6,234 bases of DNA from positions 1 to 6,234 of the forward strand of contig DAIDLK010000062.1 of the NCBI GenBank assembly GCA_027449525.1, read 5' to 3'. Positions 1 to 6,233 of the stretch are shown in pieces (position 1 is the stretch's first letter; every line of letters starts with the position of its first letter). Position numbers and translations under genes: made by a program. This DNA is from Legionellaceae bacterium (GTDB lineage: Bacteria; Pseudomonadota; Gammaproteobacteria; Legionellales; Legionellaceae). The notes under the pieces are model-generated. The model did no database searches, was not told the DNA's origin, and was given only the letters and a program-made list of their open reading frames with translations.

Positions 1-362
1 TTATGCGCAACGACATGCGCGTGGGTGATTTGGTGTTTTTTTATCATTCCAACTGCAACCCACCCGCCATTGTCGGCGTTGCTGAAATCGCCAGTGAAGC
101 CTACCCTGATCACACAGCGTTTGATCCGCACAGCGATCACCCGGATCTGGCAACTACACCGGAGAACCCACGCTGGTTTATGGTAGACGTGCGCTTTGTT
201 ATGCAACTACCGCGTGCCATTAGTTTGCCTGAATTAAAAACTTACCCAGAGCTGACCAAGATGCGCTTATTGCAAAAAGGCAACCGTTTATCAATTTTAC
301 CGATTGAACAACATGAGTGGGATTTTATTATGCAGTTAAGTAAGCTGGCTAGCTATGATTAA
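1..362 (+). CDS. EVE-domain protein (THYN1-like), 5' end cut off by window edge
   Basis: The last 119 or so residues of a small EVE-domain protein are visible, ending in TAA at 360-362. The family is a PUA-like fold (bacterial relatives of human THYN1) thought to bind modified bases in nucleic acid; its cellular role in bacteria is unsettled. Family landmarks seen include GDLVFFYHSN near the left end, then PPAIVGVAEIASEAYPDHTAFDP, TPENPRWFMVDVRF and a late LLQKGNRLSILPI block. Full-length relatives are roughly 150-160 residues and begin with a conserved Trp-rich strand ahead of this point, so the ATG at position 3 (within the usual 'NFMRDEM' motif) is internal and the real start lies left of the window; bases 1-2 are the end of a codon. 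The gene converges on truB and its stop overlaps the truB stop by four bases. Family assignment is confident; function is inferred only from the fold. Confidence 0.9.
   Translation, partial: MRNDMRVGDLVFFYHSNCNPPAIVGVAEIASEAYPDHTAFDPHSDHPDLATTPENPRWFMVDVRFVMQLPRAISLPELKTYPELTKMRLLQKGNRLSILPIEQHEWDFIMQLSKLASYD
359..362. other. Shared TTAA: overlapping stop codons of convergent genes
   Basis: The self-complementary tetranucleotide TTAA supplies TAA for the EVE-domain gene on the plus strand (360-362) and TAA for truB on the minus strand (361-359). The two genes meet tail to tail with no spacer. I found no GC-rich hairpin followed by a T run on either strand just beyond this point, so each transcript must end inside the opposing gene or be stopped by Rho. 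Confidence 0.9.
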
Positions 363-1261
363 CAGGCAAGTAGACGTCTCGAAACTAACTGCTGTTCAAA
401 CTGATACTCACCAATGCCAATCAACTGCTCCTGCGCATCGTATAGACGCACCAAGCCGAGATCAGCCGACACAGGAACGATTGGTGACAACACTTGCCCT
501 TGGCGTAACTGCTTAATTTGTTCAACCGTCAATTGCTGACGAGGTAAGTGAACCACCGCGCGGTCTAACGGCAATAAACTAGCCATTAGCTGTTCGTCAG
601 AGCAAGCCATAAGCTCATCGAGCGTCCATAGGCGTTCGCACTCAAAACCGGCTGTGTAGTTACGACGAAGTTGGGTAACGTGCGCACCGACGCCTAATAT
701 TTCACCAATTGATTCAATCAACACACGAACGTAAGTACCTTTACTGCAGCGTACGGTCAGATCAAAATAGGGCGGAGTAAACTGGTGCAACTCACTGCTA
801 TAAATCGTTACGGAGCGCGCGGCGCGCGGCAGAGTAATACCGGCACGCGCATAAGCATACAGCGGCTTACCTTGAAATTTTAGTGCCGACACCATGGGAG
901 GAACTTGCTGAATTTCTCCCTGCAACACATGCACCGCTTGCGCTAACTGTTCCTGCGAACAGTGTGCTGCACTCACCTCGGACAGTACATTCCCCATCGC
1001 GTCACCAGTGTCAGTGGTGATACCTAAACGCCCAGATACCCGGTAACATTTATCGGCATCTAAAAGAAACTGGCTCAGCTTGGTTGCCTCACCAAAACAA
1101 ACAGGTAACATACCGGTGGCAAGCGGATCAAGACTACCGGTGTGGCCGGCTTTTACGGCACGAAACAGACGCTTAACCCGCTGTAAGGTGCCATTAGAAG
1201 TCAAGCCTATCGGCTTATCAACTAACAAAATTCCCTGAACAGCCCGTGCGAATTGTTTCAT
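359..1261 (-). CDS. truB: tRNA pseudouridine(55) synthase TruB
   Basis: TruB converts uridine 55 in the T-loop of elongator and initiator tRNAs to pseudouridine in the cytoplasm and also acts as a tRNA-folding chaperone. The 300-residue product has the usual length. It opens with the GILLVDKPIGLTS motif (about residues 10-22). The catalytic motif GHTGSLDPLATGMLP follows, with nucleophile Asp45; Tyr73 in the DKCYRV segment matches the active-site tyrosine. PPMVSALKFQGKPLYAYAR (121-139) and KGTYVRVL with Arg179 complete the catalytic domain. A small PUA-like C-terminal domain runs from about residue 240 (LTVEQIKQLRQGQ...) to the end. The ATG overlaps the rbfA stop as ATGA and only a weak GGA lies just upstream, so translation probably depends on coupling to rbfA. 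It is the last gene of the operon here; rpsO does not follow. Confidence 0.97.
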   Translation of the reverse strand: MKQFARAVQGILLVDKPIGLTSNGTLQRVKRLFRAVKAGHTGSLDPLATGMLPVCFGEATKLSQFLLDADKCYRVSGRLGITTDTGDAMGNVLSEVSAAHCSQEQLAQAVHVLQGEIQQVPPMVSALKFQGKPLYAYARAGITLPRAARSVTIYSSELHQFTPPYFDLTVRCSKGTYVRVLIESIGEILGVGAHVTQLRRNYTAGFECERLWTLDELMACSDEQLMASLLPLDRAVVHLPRQQLTVEQIKQLRQGQVLSPIVPVSADLGLVRLYDAQEQLIGIGEYQFEQQLVSRRLLAC

Positions 1262-1623
1262 TCGTCCGCATCAACATCCGGCGGATTGGCCGCATCAATT
1301 AACCGACTTAACCGTTTACCGTAATCAATTGACTCATCAAAAATAAAATGCAACTGTGGGACGGTGCGTGTTTTCGAGCTACGGGCTAAGGCGCTACGTA
1401 AATAGCTGGAGGCATGATTTAACACGGCTTCAACGGACGCCGGATCATCTTTAAACACGGTAAAAAATATTTTAGCATGTCCCAAATCACGGGAAATCGT
1501 CACACCAGAAATAGTTACCAACCCCGACAGACGTGGATCACTGATTTCTTGTTGAATCAACGTACTTAATTTACGTTGCATCATTTCTGCCAGCACATTG
1601 ATACGCTTATTACCTGAAATCAT
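1258..1623 (-). CDS. rbfA: 30S ribosome-binding factor RbfA
   Basis: RbfA binds the immature 30S subunit near the 5' end of 16S rRNA, helps late maturation and is linked to cold adaptation. The product has 121 residues, within the family range though a little shorter than the E. coli protein. It is a single type II KH domain: an N-terminal helix (RINVLAEMMQRKLSTLIQQEI), the conserved SDPRLSGLVTISGVTISRDL segment (28-47), a strand with AKIFFTVF, then the helix pair and TVPQLHFIFDESIDYG (87-102). The Ala-x-Gly kink between the last two helices, typical of RbfA, reads Ala71-Ser72-Ser73 here. The acidic tail (PPDVDADE) is likely disordered. The start overlaps the infB stop (ATGA at 1623-1620) with at best a distant GAAG upstream, and the gene overlaps truB in the same way, so translational coupling on both sides is inferred. 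Confidence 0.96.
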   Translation of the reverse strand: MISGNKRINVLAEMMQRKLSTLIQQEISDPRLSGLVTISGVTISRDLGHAKIFFTVFKDDPASVEAVLNHASSYLRSALARSSKTRTVPQLHFIFDESIDYGKRLSRLIDAANPPDVDADE

Positions 1624-4142
1624 AAGTCGCGCTTCATTTCAATGGTTTTAAATACTTCAATCAAATCGCCTACCTTCACATCATTGTAGTTTTTTACCCC
1701 AATGCCGCACTCAAAACCCTGGCGCACTTCCGCCGCGTCTTCTTTAAAGCGACGCAATGATTCTAGAGTGCCCTCGTAAATTACCACGTTATCACGTAAA
1801 ACACGAATCGGATGATTTCGCTTGATAACACCTTCTGTCACCATGCAGCCAGCAATCGAGCCTAACTTAGGTGAACGGAAGACATCACGCACCTCAGCAA
1901 TCCCTAAAATTTCTTCCTTAAAGGTTGGTGCCAGCATTCCGGATAATGCTGATTTGACTTGATCAACAATATCATAAATAACGCTGTAATAATGCATGGA
2001 TACAGCTTCTGCTTCGACCAAACGTTTAGCAGTAGCGTCAGCACGCACGTTAAAGCCAATTAACAACGCATTCGAGGCAATAGCTAACTGAACATCGGAT
2101 TCAGTAATGCCTCCCACGCCACTACCAATGACAGCTACCGCCACTTCTTCATTGGATAAATTAGTTAACGCATCGGAAATTGCTTCAATTGATCCTTGAA
2201 CATCCGCTTTGAGTACGACATTTAATGTCTTCAAACCAATGGCCGTCATTTGGTCAAACAAACCGTCCAATGACGTTTTTTGTCGACGTGCCAGCTTCAC
2301 GTCACGGAATTTTCCTTGGCGAAAGAGCGCAACTTCACGCGCTTTCTTTTCATCTGGCACCACGAGCACATCATCTCCTGCATGCGGTACGGCAGATAAA
2401 CCTAACACTTCAACCGGAATAGAAGGGCCCGCTGCATGAATCGCCACCCCGTTTTCATTCACCAACGCACGCACGCGACCGTATTGCAGACCAGCAAGCA
2501 CCATATCGCCCCTTTTTAGAGTACCGTTTTGGACTAGAATAGTTGCCACAGGGCCACGTCCTTTGTCTAAACGAGACTCAATCACGACCCCTTTTGCGGG
2601 TCCGTCACACTGGGCAGTCAATTCCAGTACTTCTGATTGCAATAAAATGGCGTCTAATAATTCTGGTATACCCTGGCCTGTTCGCGCGGAAAGAGGGACG
2701 AACATTGTATCACCACCCCACGCTTCGGGAATGACTTCATGCGTTGCAAGCTCGTTCATCACTCGTTCAGCATCAACCCCTGGTTTATCCATTTTATTAA
2801 TCGCCACAAGAATCGGAACTTTAGCGGCCTTAGCGTGCTGAATAGCTTCTAGGGTTTGTGGTTTTACGCCATCATCCCCCGCGACAACTAACACAACAAT
2901 ATCAGTTGCCTGTGCGCCGCGGGCGCGCATGGCAGTAAATGCAGCGTGACCTGGAGTATCTAAAAAGGTAATACTGCCTTTGGGTGTGTCCACGTGATAA
3001 GCACCAATGTGTTGGGTAATTCCTCCCGCTTCACCAGCCGCTACTTTAGTCATCCGTATAGCGTCCAGTAACGAGGTTTTACCATGGTCGACATGCCCCA
3101 TAATCGTTACCACAGGCGCGCGAATTTCTTCAGCACCGCTGGTCACATGCGCATCACTCAAACTTTGTTCCAGCGCATTATCTTGAATTGCACGGGCAAT
3201 GTGCCCCATTTCTTCAACGACAATAATTGCTGTTTCTTGATCGATGACTTGATTGATGGTGGCCATTGCACCGAGGTTCATCATCACCTTAATGACTTCA
3301 CTGGCCTTTACCGACATCCTTTTTGCTAATTCTGCAACGGTAATCGTTTCAGGGACAAACACATCGCGCACCACAGGTGCAGTTGGCATGGCAAACCCAT
3401 GCGTTAGGGTCTCTTGTGCACTACGGTATTGATCCGATTTTTCATTGAGCTTGCGTCTTTTGGGTTTATGGCGCTTCTGGCCATCATGCTCTTCTTCGGT
3501 CAGTACCGGGGTGTACTTGGCTTTTTTCTTCCCTTTCTTCGCTTCAGCCCGATTATTACTTTCCTGTTCATCTGAGACAGGTTGTTTTTTCTTTTTATCA
3601 TGCCGCTCAGAACTCAGTTTGACTGCAGTTGTAGGAGCGGGAGGGACTTCGGGATCCTCAGTAACAACCACTTCGAGGAGTGAATCAACCACCTCGTCAG
3701 CTTGGTTAAGTGTTTCAGTCACTTCAACGGCCGCCGCAACTAATTCGACTTCAGGTGCTATTGGATCCAGAGCTGAATCGTTTTCGAGCGTATCAGTACT
3801 AATCGCAGCAGGCTCTGGTTCATCCTCGAGTAAACTGGCTCGTTTGATATAAGTACGCTTTTTACGAACTTCAATATTAACGGTTTTACTGGTATGGCTA
3901 TCATGGCCTAGGGTCACCTGTGAGACACTTTTGCGCCGCAAGATAATACGTTCAGGAGCTTGGCGATCACCAGCTGCGTTCCCGGTTCCCTTTAAATGAT
4001 TTAATAAAATACGTTTTTGCTCTTCGTTGACAACATGCTGCTCATCATTTATGGGCAGGCCAGCCTCTTGCAGCTGGTTTAATAGACGCTCAACTTGGAT
4101 CCCAACAATTTGAGCCAATTGTTTTACCGTCACTTCTGCCAT
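1620..4142 (-). CDS. infB: Translation initiation factor IF-2
   Basis: IF-2 is the GTPase that brings formyl-Met-tRNA to the 30S subunit and promotes 50S joining. I start it at ATG 4142, giving 840 residues, because the product then begins MAEVTVKQLAQ as in the family and a strong Shine-Dalgarno sits 7 nt upstream. An in-frame TTG at 4160 would add six residues and overlap that site. Domains in order: an N-terminal IF2N helix bundle (1-50); an EVRKKRTYIKR basic motif (91-101); a variable linker (about 103-250), acidic first and then lysine-rich; a second IF2N domain (267-291); and the G domain with G1 GHVDHGKTS (349-357), G2 GGITQHIGAY, G3 DTPGH (395-399), G4 NKMD (449-452) and G5 SAR (485-487). 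Domains II, III/C1 and the C2 fMet-tRNA-binding domain (about 745-840, with GFECGIGVKNYND) follow. All GTPase motifs are intact. It lies 33 nt after nusA and overlaps rbfA by ATGA. Confidence 0.97.
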   Translation of the reverse strand: MAEVTVKQLAQIVGIQVERLLNQLQEAGLPINDEQHVVNEEQKRILLNHLKGTGNAAGDRQAPERIILRRKSVSQVTLGHDSHTSKTVNIEVRKKRTYIKRASLLEDEPEPAAISTDTLENDSALDPIAPEVELVAAAVEVTETLNQADEVVDSLLEVVVTEDPEVPPAPTTAVKLSSERHDKKKKQPVSDEQESNNRAEAKKGKKKAKYTPVLTEEEHDGQKRHKPKRRKLNEKSDQYRSAQETLTHGFAMPTAPVVRDVFVPETITVAELAKRMSVKASEVIKVMMNLGAMATINQVIDQETAIIVVEEMGHIARAIQDNALEQSLSDAHVTSGAEEIRAPVVTIMGHVDHGKTSLLDAIRMTKVAAGEAGGITQHIGAYHVDTPKGSITFLDTPGHAAFTAMRARGAQATDIVVLVVAGDDGVKPQTLEAIQHAKAAKVPILVAINKMDKPGVDAERVMNELATHEVIPEAWGGDTMFVPLSARTGQGIPELLDAILLQSEVLELTAQCDGPAKGVVIESRLDKGRGPVATILVQNGTLKRGDMVLAGLQYGRVRALVNENGVAIHAAGPSIPVEVLGLSAVPHAGDDVLVVPDEKKAREVALFRQGKFRDVKLARRQKTSLDGLFDQMTAIGLKTLNVVLKADVQGSIEAISDALTNLSNEEVAVAVIGSGVGGITESDVQLAIASNALLIGFNVRADATAKRLVEAEAVSMHYYSVIYDIVDQVKSALSGMLAPTFKEEILGIAEVRDVFRSPKLGSIAGCMVTEGVIKRNHPIRVLRDNVVIYEGTLESLRRFKEDAAEVRQGFECGIGVKNYNDVKVGDLIEVFKTIEMKRDL

Positions 4143-4149
4143 TATTTGT

Positions 4150-4156
4150 TCCCCTT
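4150..4156 (-). promoter_or_regulatory. Shine-Dalgarno of infB, decides the ATG start
   Basis: On the minus strand the sequence AAGGGGA lies 7 nt before the ATG at 4142-4140. It is the best ribosome-binding site in the window apart from that of nusA. It sits inside the six extra codons that a TTG start at 4160 would add, which argues for the ATG. Confidence 0.8.
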
Positions 4157-4175
4157 TCAATCATTCATGTGCGCA

Positions 4176-5654
4176 TCAAAACCAAGACGCTCGCGCCTGC
4201 ATGATAAGCTTACCGGCTTTTTCTTCAGTCATGCCTGGAATAGGTAATAGCTCATCAACGCTTAGCTCCGCCAAGCTGTCTACCGTTGTGACACCCATTG
4301 CATGCAATGCTTGTTCTAAATCCGTTGTCAATCCGTCAATGGAGGCGAGTGACTCCTTCGCATCGCCTTCATCACTCTGCTGTTTAGCCGTTAGGGCTTG
4401 CGTCAGTAGGATGTCATTGGCACGATGGCGTAATTCCTCGACAATTTCTTCATCAAATTCACTAATGGCTAATAATTCTTCTTTTGGCACGTAAGCGATT
4501 TCTTCCAATGAAGAAAATCCATTGGCCACCAATAGTTGCGCAATTTCTTCATCAATTTCTAATGCTGAAGAAAACAACTGGATAGTCTTGGTTGACTCCT
4601 CAAGGTTCTTGCCTTCAAACTCTTCGATGGTCATCACATTTAAGGTCCAGCCACTCAGCTGACTGGCTAACCGCACGTTTTGACCATTTCGCCCAATCGC
4701 CTGCGCCAATTGACTGCTGTGAACGGCTAAATCCATGGTGTGGGTGTCTTCGTCAACAACAATTGAAGAAATATCGGCAGGTGCCATGGCATTAATAACG
4801 AATTGCGCCGGATTATCATCCCAAAGAATAATATCAACGCGCTCGCCACCCAGTTCACTCGAAACCGCCTGTACGCGCGCACCGCGCATGCCGACGCAGG
4901 CACCAACTGGATCAATACGCCCGTCATTGGTCTTGACCGCTATTTTAGCGCGGCTACCTGGCTCACGTGCGGCTGCCTTGATTTCAATAATATTTTCGCC
5001 AATTTCAGGCACTTCAATCCGAAATAATTCCACCAACATCTCTTTACGAATACGGCTAACGAGTAACTGCGGACCACGCGCTAGCTCAGAAATTTCGTAC
5101 AAATACGCACGAACGCGATCATTGGGTCGAAACATTTCTTGTGGCAGCATCTCCGTACGGTACAACAAGGCCTCTGCTTTGCCGCCGAGATCAATAATCA
5201 CGCTATCACGCGTGACTTTTTTAACTGAACCATAAATCAGCTGACCTAACTTGCTCTTGAACTGATCGATGATTAAGTAACGTTCTGCTTCACGAATTTT
5301 TTGAATCATCACTTGGCGTGCGGTTTGTGCGGCAATGCGACCAAATTCTATCGATGGCATTAGCTCCTCAATCCGAGCGCCGATGGTAATCTCTGGCTGC
5401 TTTTCGCGCGCCTGGTCGAGCGTTAATTCACGCTCAGGCGCGGTGAGTTCCTCATCGGCCACCACATCCCAATAACGGTAAGTGTCATAATCTCCCGTTC
5501 TTGGATGTAGCACGACTCGAATGCCCAGCTCTATGCCAGACAATTTTCGCGTGGCCGATTCTAAGGCGGCTTGAATGGCTTCGAACACAACCTCTTTGCT
5601 TACGCCCTTCTCATTGGATAATGCCTCGGCAACCAGTAATAGCTCTTTGCTCAT
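4176..5654 (-). CDS. nusA: Transcription termination/antitermination factor NusA
   Basis: NusA binds the RNA polymerase flap and nascent RNA, enhances pausing and intrinsic termination, and takes part in rRNA and phage antitermination. The 492-residue product matches the gammaproteobacterial length. Domains: the N-terminal polymerase-binding domain (about 1-130, ending QTARQVMIQKIREAERYLI); S1 (about 135-200, YGSVKKVTRDSVIIDLGGKAEA); KH1 with the GMRG loop (255-258) in DPVGACVGMRGARVQAV; KH2 with GRNG (321-324) in QAIGRNGQNVRLASQLSGW; then two C-terminal helix-hairpin-helix acidic repeats, AR1 (about 362-420, with SSLEEIAYVPKEELL) and AR2 (about 437-490, with LPIPGMTEEKAGKLIMQAR). Two such repeats are typical of proteobacterial NusA; AR2 contacts the polymerase alpha C-terminal domain in E. 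coli. The ATG overlaps the rimP TGA. In E. coli NusA represses its own operon; that may apply here but is not shown by the sequence. Confidence 0.98.
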   Translation of the reverse strand: MSKELLLVAEALSNEKGVSKEVVFEAIQAALESATRKLSGIELGIRVVLHPRTGDYDTYRYWDVVADEELTAPERELTLDQAREKQPEITIGARIEELMPSIEFGRIAAQTARQVMIQKIREAERYLIIDQFKSKLGQLIYGSVKKVTRDSVIIDLGGKAEALLYRTEMLPQEMFRPNDRVRAYLYEISELARGPQLLVSRIRKEMLVELFRIEVPEIGENIIEIKAAAREPGSRAKIAVKTNDGRIDPVGACVGMRGARVQAVSSELGGERVDIILWDDNPAQFVINAMAPADISSIVVDEDTHTMDLAVHSSQLAQAIGRNGQNVRLASQLSGWTLNVMTIEEFEGKNLEESTKTIQLFSSALEIDEEIAQLLVANGFSSLEEIAYVPKEELLAISEFDEEIVEELRHRANDILLTQALTAKQQSDEGDAKESLASIDGLTTDLEQALHAMGVTTVDSLAELSVDELLPIPGMTEEKAGKLIMQARASWF

Positions 5655-6109
5655 GCGCCACCTCGCTCGACAGTCAAGTTCGCCTTGATTATGTTAGAAA
5701 AAAGAAATTCGTGTGGTTCACTGTCAACAGCCAGCGTGACCGATGATTCATTTGCCGACAGAATATCACCACTGAATTTGCGGCGACTAAGAAACGGCTG
5801 ACTTAACTTTAACTGCACGGTGTGCCCCACGTAGCGCTGAAACTGTTCGGGATAAAACAACGGCCGCGGTACACCCGGTGAGGATATCTCTAAGCGGTAC
5901 TCACCCGGAATCAAATCATGCACATCGAGCAAAGCACTCACTTGCCGACTGACTTGCTCACAATCATCAATCCCTACGCCATTTGGTTTATCAATATAAA
6001 TACGCAAAAAAGCATGCCGACCGTGCTGGCCGTATTCACATCCCCACCACTCACAACCCATGCTGGTGACGCTCGGGCGCAATAAATTTTCAATATCGTG
6101 CTGAATCAT
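5651..6109 (-). CDS. rimP: Ribosome maturation factor RimP
   Basis: RimP binds free 30S subunits and aids their maturation, in particular around the central pseudoknot and S12 incorporation. I place the start at ATG 6109, giving 152 residues, the normal family size. It begins MIQHDIENLLRPSVTSMGCE, aligning with the usual N-terminal helix, and has a GAG seven bases upstream. An upstream in-frame ATG at 6139 would add ten residues (MGFFYYPSFS) encoded by the terminator hairpin and its T run, with no family counterpart. The N-terminal domain carries LRIYIDKPNGVGIDDCEQVS (35-54) and the signature LEISSPGVPRPLF (73-85). The SH3-like C-terminal domain (about 86-147) ends SNIIKANLTVERGGA. The gene stands between the initiator tRNA and nusA as in E. 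coli and shares ATGA with nusA. Confidence 0.95.
   Translation of the reverse strand: MIQHDIENLLRPSVTSMGCEWWGCEYGQHGRHAFLRIYIDKPNGVGIDDCEQVSRQVSALLDVHDLIPGEYRLEISSPGVPRPLFYPEQFQRYVGHTVQLKLSQPFLSRRKFSGDILSANESSVTLAVDSEPHEFLFSNIIKANLTVERGGA
5658..5664 (-). promoter_or_regulatory. Shine-Dalgarno of nusA inside the end of rimP
   Basis: GAGGTGG on the minus strand precedes the nusA ATG (5654-5652), with GAGG 6 nt from the start codon. It lies within the last codons of rimP, which encode its Glu-Arg-Gly-Gly-Ala tail. nusA therefore has its own good ribosome-binding site as well as coupling through the ATGA overlap. Confidence 0.75.
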
Positions 6110-6116
6110 ACTAAAA

Positions 6117-6119
6117 CTC
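6117..6119 (-). promoter_or_regulatory. Weak Shine-Dalgarno of rimP
   Basis: GAG on the minus strand lies 7 nt before the ATG at 6109-6107. It is a short match, but no purine-rich site stands before the alternative ATG at 6139, whose upstream bases are the hairpin's C arm and loop. It therefore supports the shorter RimP. Confidence 0.5.
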
Positions 6120-6126
6120 GGATAAT

Positions 6127-6149
6127 AAAAAAACCCCATAAAGGGGCTT
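6127..6149 (-). terminator. Intrinsic terminator/attenuator between tRNA-fMet and rimP
   Basis: On the minus strand, reading down from 6149, AAGCCCC (6149-6143) pairs with GGGGTTT (6137-6131) around a TTTAT loop, giving four G-C pairs extended by one G-T and two A-T pairs. The seven-T run starts in the distal arm (6133-6127). This is the form of a Rho-independent terminator. It lies only 7 nt past the tRNA CCA end and ahead of all the operon's protein genes, so it would release the tRNA precursor and let only part of transcription through. Whether it terminates strongly or partially cannot be read from the sequence; the stem is short, which fits leaky termination. Confidence 0.75.
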
Positions 6150-6156
6150 CTAGAAG

Positions 6157-6233
<77 letters not shown>

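Noticed and set aside
3..5. ATG at position 3 as the start of the EVE-domain protein
   Set aside because: It falls inside a conserved motif and relatives have about 35-40 further residues upstream, so the gene is truncated by the window edge.
372..379. Palindrome agacgtct near the end of truB as a terminator stem
   Set aside because: It has no loop, is only 8 bp long and is not followed by a T run on either strand.
812..830. GC-rich alternating gcgcgcggcgcgcg tract in truB
   Set aside because: It simply encodes Pro-Arg-Ala-Ala-Arg-Ser in frame; no conserved site is suggested.
3445..3852. 135-codon serine-rich plus-strand open frame opposite the IF2 linker
   Set aside because: Its Ser/Thr runs are the complement of the acidic and lysine-rich codons of the IF2 linker; no start context or family match.
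4142..4160. Longer IF2 starting at TTG 4160
   Set aside because: The added residues (LKGEQI) translate the Shine-Dalgarno itself and have no counterpart in the family; ATG 4142 is better placed.
4735..5235. 166-codon plus-strand open frame opposite nusA
   Set aside because: It lies wholly antisense to the conserved S1/KH part of NusA, shows no recognisable domain and is explained by the codon bias of the true gene.
6122..6127. TATTAT on the minus strand as a -10 box for a rimP promoter
   Set aside because: It overlaps the terminator T run, and the only -35-like sequence (TTCTAG at 6155-6150) is a poor match at a spacing of about 22 nt.
6139..6146. CCCCTTTA on the minus strand as a boxA antitermination site (6 of 8 to GCTCTTTA)
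   Set aside because: The match is weak, the C run is explained by the terminator stem, and no boxB-like partner is seen.
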